NCBI GenBank assembly: GCA_002284615.2
Contig: MU069487.1
Span: forward strand, 597,959-618,575
Source: Dunaliella salina
Lineage: Eukaryota > Chlorophyta > Chlorophyceae > Chlamydomonadales > Dunaliellaceae
Length of the DNA stretch: 20,617 nt
Direction of reading: 5' to 3'
Shown here: one piece after another, positions 8,941-15,169 of the stretch
Position numbering within the stretch: position 1 is the stretch's first letter
Layout: each line of letters begins with the position of its first letter
Notes under the pieces: generated by a model
What the model was told of the DNA's origin: nothing
Seen by the model: the letters and a program-made list of their open reading frames with translations, nothing else
The model's database searches: none
Program-made: the position numbers and the translations under genes

Positions 8941-8990
8941 AAAATATCAGTCCCGTGGAGGACAGCAACAACGTGGTTTGAGTCCCGGCA
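8896..8990 (+). promoter_or_regulatory. tRNA-like head with possible RNA polymerase III boxes A and B
   Basis: TGGCCGAGTGG (8903-8913) fits the A box of Ser/Leu-type tRNA genes, and GGTTTGAGTCC (8975-8985) fits a B box (consensus GGTTCGAATCC). The 61 bp between them is compatible with a long-variable-arm tRNA or a tRNA-derived SINE head. The would-be T stem and acceptor do not pair well, so this is not a functional tRNA gene. The A-box-like part is shared with the copies at 8851-8895 (TGGCCAAGTGG on the minus strand) and 9333-9385 (TGGCCAGGTGG on the minus strand). The B box is seen only here. Confidence 0.4.
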
Positions 8991-8998
8991 GCAGCATG

Positions 8999-9103
8999 GA
9001 GAAGGACGTCAACAGCAGAAATACTAGTATTGCTGGGGAGAAGGATGTCAACAGCAGCAGTATCGCTGGGGAGAAGGATGTCAACAGCAGAAGTATCGCT
9101 GGG
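8999..9103 (+). repeat. Three tandem units of 39, 33 and 33 bp
   Basis: Units start GAGAAGGAYGTCAACAGCAG at 8999, 9038 and 9071 and end GCTGGG. The first has 6 extra bases. All lengths are multiples of three and the plus frame repeats GEKDVNSxSIAG, but this frame has no other support. The array sits inside the block bounded by inverted copies at 8897-8949 and 9333-9385. Confidence 0.9.
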
Positions 9104-9332
9104 GCACCAGCGGGAACAGAACGGCAGAGCAGAGCTGGGGACACCAGTTTAAACAAGACGGCAGAGCAAAGCAGAGCAGAGCAGGAGCAGCAGGAGCAGC
9201 AGCTTGGAGAAGGAGGAGAGCAGTTGAGGGAGACTGAGGAAGGGGAAAGGCGCAAAGTGCCGCTAGTGCTAGCTAAAAGGCCGTGCAGGGAGGCATGTAG
9301 CGTTTGGGTGCTCAGAATCCCCCCTTCTCAGG
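9104..9332 (+). other. A/G/C-rich low-complexity interior of the inverted-repeat block
   Basis: Simple purine-rich sequence built from CAGAGCAGAG, GAGCAGCAGG and GGAGAAGG words at 9120-9250, followed by less repetitive DNA. It is open in a plus frame (Gln/Glu-rich) because such words lack stops, so I do not call a gene. Confidence 0.5.
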
Positions 9333-9385
9333 TGACATTTTGTTGTGGTATAAGGGAAGGCTGGCCGACCACCTGGCCACGCTAG
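9333..9385 (-). repeat. Inverted copy of 8897-8949, right border of the block
   Basis: The reverse complement begins CTAGCGTGGCCAGGTGGTCG and continues to CAACAAAATGTCA, matching CTAGCGTGGCCGAGTGGTCA through AACAAAATATCA at 8897-8949. Together they bracket 8897-9385 (489 bp) like terminal inverted repeats of about 53 bp. In the plus frame this stretch also reads GRLADHLATLGHTLALAVQD and runs on into the putative start of element copy 2, so the repeat may overlap coding sequence. Confidence 0.8.
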
Positions 9386-9783
9386 GGCATACTCTGGCTC
9401 TTGCCGTACAAGATACTACCGCAGAGGGGCCACCCAGCAAACACACACGTTCAGGATTGAGAAACACCCCTTCTTCCATACTTCCCAATTCAGCCAGGCT
9501 AGCCCAAATGAAAGAAGTTCAAATGCTTATCTGAGCACTGCCCAACATTTCCCTACACAGCCCAACTCCCCAGGCAAAAATCACCAACATCAGACAGATG
9601 ATTGTCTCGACCCTCAGTCACAAACTCATACTCCGCACAGCCTAGGTACTCAAACACAGACCCAGAAGGAGGGGGCAACAACTACTCCATACAGACAGAG
9701 ATATCATTTCCCCAGCTTTCCACTCTCTAAGCTCGCTTTCCCAAGGCCCAAAGGTCTGGAACTACGGGGAGAACACAGCTAAG
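9353..9783 (+). pseudogene. Element copy 2: putative N-terminal region
   Basis: A plus frame from about 9353 reads GRLADHLATLGHTLALAVQD, then TTAEGPPSKHTRSGL, and stops at TGA near 9532. The same frame then stays open (9535-9780) through Gln/Thr/Pro/His-rich sequence (TQPNSPGKNHQHQTDD, TPHSLGTQTQTQKEG) to a TAA after LELRGEHS. Low-complexity polar segments are common in the first part of non-LTR element proteins. Assignment to copy 2 rests on continuity and on the lack of anything else here. No start codon can be fixed. Confidence 0.4.
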
Positions 9784-10273
9784 AAACTAGCTGAAGAAAC
9801 TACTGCTAGCCATGCTATCAGTTCCATCTTTGAACATGATTTAGATATCACTCACATAGATGATTGGAGAATTTACGCGGAGAACAAGAACAATCAACCC
9901 ACTGGACGTACCATTGGGAATGCAGGAAAGCACCTGCAAGTTCTTCCAATTGGATGCTTCTCAAATGAGCAAAGACAGGAAATTGCAACAGCTGACTGAC
10001 ACATGGGCATGTCCCGCTTGTGCAAGCCTAAATGATGCCCAAAAAATTGAAAGAGAGCAGCAGACTAAACAAGAACTCAGGAGGGTCGATTGGAAGCCCC
10101 CCTGGAAATCAGAAGATCTACAGGAGACATGGCCTAAATTTAAAGAGTGTTTGCTTAAGTTCAAAGCACAACAGAGCGAGCCTAACCTCTCCATACCATC
10201 AGCAAATTCTACCCTCTCAAACTTTGAAAACCAGGGTTTTGAAAAACCAAATGCAACCAATGTATGGCAGTAG
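9741..10273 (+). pseudogene. Element copy 2: middle region with CPAC motif
   Basis: Two overlapping frames appear to be one broken protein. From 9741 the frame reads KVWNYGENTAKKLAEETTAS through EHDLDITHIDDWRIYAENKN to a TGA near 9997. A second frame, open from 9860 to 10273, carries DTWACPACASLNDAQ (10000-10044), QTKQELRRVDWKPPWKSEDL and ETWPKFKECLLKF. Cys-x2-Cys with flanking aromatics suggests half of a zinc site. The frame change near 9970-10000 is a decay lesion. I know of no named domain matching this piece. Confidence 0.45.
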
Positions 10274-10288
10274 GAATCGGACTCAGAA

Positions 10289-10790
10289 TTGCGCAACAAA
10301 GTCACACTTTGGACAAATCCCACTAATCCTCAAGCAGACATAAAACCTACAGGCTCCTGCAAAGATTGGCTGTGCGAGCTCGAGGTTGACCTTGTGCTGT
10401 ACACGGATGAGCAACCCCCTCGTCCAGCATCATCCAACACAGGATCCCACAGTCATTCCCCTCCTACTCTATCCTCCCTCGTTCACCCAGAAATCTACAT
10501 GGCACACATGGCTTGCATATATAATACGCAAGGCAATTGTGTTGGTATGATATCCCCTAGCCGTTTCCAAGTCCTCTACAGGGCTGTTAATGGGGCCAAG
10601 CTTGCTGGCATGCACGAGAAAACTACACCAGATCCAGGCAACTTTGCTACTGAGCTGCAAGGACTTCTTTCCTGGAGACCCATGCTTGAAGGAAGATACC
10701 CTAGCAAGAAGATGGAAGACTTTTTCACGAGCCTTCCCAACTCACATTCATACTGCCCTCCAAAAATGGGCTTTGGTAACCCAATAAAAA
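10289..10790 (+). pseudogene. Element copy 2: region upstream of the methyltransferase-like domain
   Basis: Open in one frame from 10289 to at least 10876, though by comparison the meaningful reading leaves this frame near 10790. It contains HPEIYMAHMACIYNTQGNCV, GMISPSRFQVLYRAVNGAKL and KKMEDFFTSLPNSHSYCPPK. A Ser/Pro-rich linker (PPRPASSNTGSHSHSPPTLS) precedes the first peptide. It directly abuts the ASPV motif of the next segment, so it is probably the N-terminal part of the same domain or its linker. Confidence 0.45.
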
Positions 10791-11084
10791 CTGGCCTCCC
10801 CAGTAGACCACAACCCACAATACCAGAATTATTGGAGTTCAGACTCACGAGACACTCTCTTTGGTGCCATGCATAATGCCTTCTCATCCAAATTCTCAGG
10901 CTCCTCAGTTTACCATCCCATTTATGATCAGGGCATTGTGACCCAAGCTTTGCAACACGCCATTTACTCTGTCATTCTCAACACAGAGGCCACTGCCACA
11001 TTCATATTCCTTCCGGCTTGGAATGAGAACATGATAACCAACCCCTACTCCAAAATTTTCACTGCCTACCCCCACCTCTGCTAA
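10791..11084 (+). pseudogene. Element copy 2: PCIF1/CAPAM-like methyltransferase domain remnant
   Basis: This 98-codon frame, open to TAA at 11082-11084, has in order LASPVDHNPQYQNYW, RDTLFGAMHNAFSSKFSG, YHPIYDQGIVTQALQHAI and ATATFIFLPAW. The PCIF1 (CAPAM) cap-adenine N6-methyltransferase family has the same order: an F-ASPLN segment, a G-containing turn, the catalytic NPPF, then a hydrophobic strand ending in P-x-W. Here the NPPF position reads HPIY, so the Asn is replaced and activity is unlikely in this copy. The piece at 5730-5855 conserves the last strand (TATFMFLPGW). The assignment rests on motif order recalled from the family, not on an alignment. Confidence 0.5.
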
Positions 11085-11646
11085 GACCCGGGAACGATAC
11101 TTTGTGAAAATATGGACTAAAGTGCCCCTCAATTCTGCTCCAACCAAGAGGTATCTCTACCTAAGCGTACTTGGAACCCTCGTATCTTTGCTGTTTGGAA
11201 CACTGCAGCTTGAGTCCAACAACCATAATAAAGACTGGCCACAGGGTCTAGCAGGAGATTTGAAAGAAGCCACAGAGTCGAAGCTCAACAGTGTCGGCAG
11301 CCACCCTGTCCTAAATCCCATGCATGCTCACATGCCAGGTTTCAATAAAGTGGAGCCCCTCCCATTTGACAAACAACACGTCTCCAAACACCCTAAAAAT
11401 CCACACATGACTGGCCAAGATACAGACTTAATGCCCAGCCAATCCAGGAAAAGGAAAAAGGAAAAGCTATGCAAGCGGGACTAGCCCCCAAGCATCACAG
11501 GGGAACGACCTTAGCACCCAGAAGGGCCCGTCTCATCGAACCCCCATAGAATCGACCCCACGACCTCCACATATCTTTCATGGATGTGGTTCAAATGCAC
11601 CACACCGGGTTCCCTCCTCAAGCCATTCCAGTATTCTACAAACTCT
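11085..11646 (+). pseudogene. Element copy 2: linker between methyltransferase-like and RNase H parts
   Basis: Frames switch repeatedly. AVWNTAA (in a frame near 11193-11213) and LAGDLKEA, VLNPMHAHM further on match positions in copy 1 (VWNTAA, LARDIPEA, VLNARHPEI), showing that the linker is homologous and of similar length in both copies (about 560 and 400 bp). A basic patch, SRKRKKEKLCKRD, ends the frame near 11482. There is no room for a reverse transcriptase and no motif of one. Confidence 0.5.
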
Positions 11647-11647
11647 T

Positions 11648-12140
11648 AAAGTTGCTGACGGGAAGACATGGGCATACACAGATGGCAGCTGTCTTGTCCA
11701 CAACGGTAAGCAAGAAATTAGAGCAGGCGCCTACTGCCCGTCCACTGACAGCAAGAACTTTGTAGAACCAACCGGTGCACGTGCTGGGATTACTAAAACC
11801 ATAACTCAAGCTTGAGCTTAAGCTGAATCGGCAGCAAATGCTGCTGCTATCATCGCCAAATATGCAAACATTGCATCAGACAGCCTCACCTCTCTCAAAC
11901 AAATACATAAACTACTTCTTTTCCCTGAGAAACACCTGAGGCATCATGGATATGATATCCAAGGAGACGCCCTTAAAATGATTTCATCTTTCATTAGCAA
12001 CTCTCATGCCAAAATTTAATTTTGCTAAGTGAAGTCCCATGCTGGCATCGCTGGAAATGAATGTGCAGATGCTATTGCAAAACATCAGGCAAAGCAAGCT
12101 CAGAACTGCGTGGCAGACACCAGGATCCCTGGTGCAGGTC
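11648..12140 (+). pseudogene. Element copy 2: RNase H domain with all four catalytic residues and four stops
   Basis: In one continuous frame: TWAYTDGSCLVHNGKQ (first Asp codon 11681), AESAANAAAIIAKY (Glu codon 11825), NIASDSLTSLKQIHKLLL (Asp codon 11879) and VKSHAGIAGNECADAIAKHQ (Asp codon 12068). The D-E-D-D spacings of 48, 18 and 63 codons are compatible with type 1 RNase H (D10, E48, D70, D134 in the bacterial enzyme). RNase H removes the RNA strand of RNA/DNA hybrids during reverse transcription. The frame is broken by stops at 11813 (TGA), 11819, 12017 and 12026 (TAA), with no frameshift. Copy 1 carries the same domain in three pieces. Confidence 0.82.
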
Positions 12141-12365
12141 CTGGAGGAAATCCATTCACACATATTTTTGGTCTAGCCAAGGAAGAACAAAGAGTGCATG
12201 CTGCAGGTACATCTATAGGCCCTTCACCTGCTCCCAAGCTCACCTATCTCCCCAATCTCCAAGATGCTCTCAAATCCCACATGCATTTTAAACACAAACT
12301 TGGATATGCCAATGCCAAAACAGATTACTACTCTTACAAGGTTTACAACGTTTACAATAGGATGT
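12141..12365 (+). pseudogene. Element copy 2: post-RNase H region
   Basis: Continues in an open frame (DTRIPGAGPGGNPFTHIFGL, KLTYLPNLQDALKSHMHFKH, KLGYANAKTDYYSYK) to TGA at about 12365. The first part matches copy 1 (EGNPFHDTTW). The region links RNase H to the zinc-knuckle part and is interrupted just after KTDYYSYK by foreign sequence. Confidence 0.6.
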
Positions 12366-12553
12366 GAAGCCTCCAGCCATCCAGTCTGGCTGATCAGCTT
12401 ATTTCATGAAATAAGAAGTCTGCAGCATACTGAGAAAAAACATGGAAGGCACTGCCATCACACACAAGTTGACTCCAGATAGCCGGTGAAAGAAAAAATG
12501 ACAGCACCGACCCCAAGAGCACAATGGAGAGTTCCAAGAGATAAAAAGTGAGG
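12338..12553. mobile_element. Possible small insertion of about 216 bp in copy 2
   Basis: TTACTACTCTTAC at 12325-12337 and TTACTACCTTAC at 12554-12565 look like a target-site duplication differing by one base. The protein seems to pick up after the second copy (TYYRKLIKNQ, then SNAFRNMPNI in another frame). The inserted DNA contains an 18 bp perfect palindrome, CTTATTTCATGAAATAAG, at 12398-12415. No coding content or known element was recognised. Confidence 0.4.
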
Positions 12554-12565
12554 TTACTACCTTAC

Positions 12566-12900
12566 TTTCAAAACTTACTACCGCAAGTTGATAAAGAATC
12601 AGCAATGCCTTCAGAAATATGCCCAACATTTCTGTACCCATGAAGCCTACCATCCTGCAGTACCGCACATGCACCCTCTGCAACCAAAAACATGCAGTCC
12701 GTTTTAAAATGTCTACTGACCCAATGTGCCCCCCCTCCCAGGCTGCCCATCAATTGGACAGCGCACCCCACATGCTCTCAGGCTGCCGGAACCATATCAT
12801 CTCCAACATGAAAAGTGAACGACATAACATTGCAGGCAGAATCATTACAAAAGCACTCAGTAAAAGCCCCGTGGGAGCAGGCCTGATCTACATCGACGTA
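12566..12900 (+). pseudogene. Element copy 2: zinc-knuckle region
   Basis: Reads ILQYRTCTLCNQKHAVRFKM, then PMCPPSQAAHQLDSAPHMLS with GC, then ERHNIAGRIITKALSKSPVG. Segments of this type (YRT-x-TLxNQKHAVRF, C-x2-C...H-x4-C, ERHNIAxRxIxKALSK) precede the endonuclease in restriction-like-endonuclease-bearing non-LTR elements of protists and algae, from my knowledge of such sequences. The second zinc-ligand cysteine is Ser here (CPPS). The frame 12619-13065 is otherwise open. Confidence 0.65.
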
Positions 12901-13530
12901 GGAAGCGATTTTAAAATCGCACAACACAACCTCCAACTCCCTAGACATGCCTCCAACAGAACTACACCTACTTACTTCTTCCTTCGTAACCTTCAAGAGA
13001 GGAAAAGACTCAAGTCGACCAGATGCTATCTTGATTACCCCATTTATTTCCAAACCTACTCCTAGTAGTATTTCTCCTACCCATTCACATCACACTTGCG
13101 CAGCTCCAATCGGAAGGACCATCAGAACTAGTGCCTAATGAGGCAGCCCCATGAACCATATTCGAATGAACGCCATGTGCACCTAATAGAAAATAAGTTC
13201 TGTGAAGGCACAAGGCCAGAGCACAGTTGAACGTGGCAAAGCAGCAGCATGCAGACCTTTGCAAACTGATTTACGCTAAAGCTGTTACAACCCACCCTAT
13301 TCTCCTGGGTGTTGGTGGAACTATTTACACGGAGCACACCCTGAAGCAATTTAAACAACTAGGACTGGATCACCAGCGTGCTACTAAGCTTGCTCAACAA
13401 CTACATGCCCAATCTGTTCGATATGCCCACAAACTAGTCTCCACACGCCTCGCTTTTGAAAACAAGGGTACTTCCCACAGCCAGGTTCTAGATCCAGGTG
13501 CTTCTAGTAACCCTCCGGATCCCCATTAGC
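12901..13530 (+). pseudogene. Element copy 2: PD-(D/E)xK restriction-like endonuclease and C-terminus
   Basis: Three frames join by small shifts. IAQHNLQLPRHASNRTTPTY leads to a shift near 13012, then SRPDAILITPFISK (Pro-Asp codons 13019-13024), then about 55 codons on RHVHLIENKFCEGTRPEH (Glu codon 13189, Lys codon 13195). After another shift near 13228 come LNVAKQQHADLCKLIYAKAV, THPILLGVGGTIY and LGLDHQRATKLAQQLHAQSV, ending NPPDPH and TAG. P-D...E-x-K is the active-site pattern of restriction-like endonucleases that nick the target in non-LTR elements such as R2. The C-terminal block also appears antisense at 6590-6800. Confidence 0.62.
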
Positions 13531-14249
13531 TTTCTCTTTTTCAAACCTTGTGGTGAAGGGGGCCCACGGCTCTTTTTCGAACCATTCACCGTGAAAAAAC
13601 AGATTACATATTGTCACTATCCTGGGAGTTTCGATTGATTCGCCACACCTTTGCCTCCACACCCCCTGCTGCCCACACCTTCGCATGCATAGCACAGACT
13701 CCCAGCCATGTACACAGACCCCCCTTTTGTCCAATTTGTACAGAGGGTGCCAATCGACAATTCACAATCCCAGGAGTCGAAGATGTGTTTGGATTCATGT
13801 AGAAGAGGCCTAGAACAATTGTGGAAGGGGGGTCTCAACAAGTCTAGGCCCCCTCAGCCCACCACCTTCTCCTATTGGACCCATATATACACCAATCGAT
13901 AGCTCTTGAGCTCAGGATTCCGAACATATAAAATTTAAAGGAATCAACATGTGTCGTCATGCTTTTGGGCGCCTCCTGCAATGTGCCTCCTTAAGTGATG
14001 CAGGGAGAGTTTCTCTGCCTACGTATTTTTCTGTTCTTTTTCTTTCCACAAATCAACAGCACCAAACATATGTCATGCATGTCATTCAATTTAACAACCC
14101 AATTGGCTTGCAAGCAATGGGGGTTTGGGGGGGAAGGCTATATGGCGGGCTGCACACAAGGTAGCAAGGCGCGCAGCTGGACAGATGGCTGTCGACCCGC
14201 CGGTTGGTGGGACTCACGGTTAGTGCCAGCGCCGGCTTTTGGGTCTTTC
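13531..14249. other. Probable 3' untranslated remnant of copy 2 and unassigned DNA
   Basis: About 0.7 kb with only short, unsupported open stretches. One contains PPFCPICTEGANR, a CxxC lookalike near 13730. The 3' end of copy 2 cannot be placed: no poly(A) tract or matching target duplication was found. Confidence 0.4.
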
Positions 14250-14880
14250 CATGCTTCCCTGGCATTCCATTAGGTAATGTACCTGATTGTTGATCTGAGA
14301 AGAAGGCTATGAGGTGTTTGGAATGCGGCTGCCTTGGCAGAGCACAATGAGCGTGTGGACAAATTAGCCAAGTACCATCACTGGGTGGCTCTCCCTTTGA
14401 AGCCTTTGGCTGCTCATGGAGCGCCCTTTTCTGTCCCTAGGTATTTGCATCTTGATTTAGGCAAGCATGTGCTGAGAAACACCGCACGCTTTCGATTGCA
14501 TGCACACACCCTAAGAGTTGAGACATCACTTGGACAGGAGCAAAATTCAGTTTGTGATAAATGTTACCTAGGAGGACTTCAAGATGAAAAACACGCTGTG
14601 TTCCTTTGTTCCTGCGGTCCTGTGCGTTCTCTTAGAAGGACTTATGAACATCTCTTTTCTGATTTCCCCTCTGCTCACAGAGTTCTTCAGGACGAGACAG
14701 GCGCTTTTTACTACACTCAGGCTAGTTCTGAGGGTGTCTTTCATTTCGTACAGGACCAAACTAATGAGACTTATCGTTTTATTTCTAATCTCATGGATAT
14801 CTATTCTTTGGATGGAACAGTTCATCAGGCCGAGTAGCCAAACAACCTGGCTGAAGGTCAAACCCATTTGTAACCTTGTA
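14250..14880 (+). mobile_element. LINE fragment A (5'-truncated, C-terminal part and 3' end)
   Basis: Homology to the LINE at 15170-16945 starts near 14250 (GIPLGN, then after a one-base shift VDLRRRL, a TGA at 14310-14312, VWNAAALAEHNERVDKLAKY). The frame then stays open to 14837. It contains HHWVALPLK, HVLRNTARFRLHAHTLRVET and an intact zinc knuckle, VCDKC...QDEKHAVFLC (C-x2-C-x9-H-x4-C), and ends TYRFISNLMDIYSLDGTVHQ. The 3' untranslated part has GGCCGAGTAGCCAAACAACC and CTGGCTGAAGGT (14847-14858), then TTGTAAC. The fragment keeps only the last fifth or so of a LINE protein. Confidence 0.8.
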
Positions 14881-14959
14881 CCTGGCTGGTGGGATGACGG
14901 GAAGAGGAACAAAAAGCCTCCATTACCAATCTACTTGCGACAAAACATTTCACACTGTG

Positions 14960-15169
14960 CATATGGCATAAAATAGTGCGCAGCATTTCATGCCTGCGAC
15001 TATCCAGTCACAATCTTCGGGTTGAAACCCAACGGCATCACGGGAATAGATGCCCTTACGAGCTCAGGATTTGCAACAAATGCGATTGGCACACTGTGCA
15101 AAATGAAGAGCACATTATTTTGGACTGCCCTTCCCAGGATCTGACAGACTTGAGGAATCAGTTCCATCA
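14960..15169 (+). mobile_element. LINE fragment B (zinc-knuckle piece only)
   Basis: A short open stretch reads VRSISCLRLSSHNLRVETQR, then ICNKCDWHTVQNEEHIILDC (C-x2-C-x9-H-x4-C, all ligands kept) and LTDLRNQF. It matches the position of the same segment in fragments A and C but differs enough (ICNKCDWH against VCDKCYLG) to be another subfamily. It lies between A and C in the same orientation, and its match ends where the reverse transcriptase of C begins. Confidence 0.68.

Noticed and set aside
8896..8990. A functional tRNA gene of Ser/Leu type.
   Set aside because: Box-like motifs are present, but the T stem and acceptor stem do not pair and no anticodon arm is clear. Kept only as a tRNA-like head.
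8882..9385. Open plus frame of 167 codons, Gln/Glu-rich with GEKDVNS repeats.
   Set aside because: It consists of inverted-repeat and purine-rich low-complexity sequence, and the opposite strand is also long and open. No recognisable domain.
14160..14270. SWTDGCRPAG as an RNase H start in LINE fragment A.
   Set aside because: Only the TDG triplet fits, downstream RNase H motifs are missing, and the HNERVDKLAK that looked like an RNase H end aligns instead with an ordinary part of LINE C.
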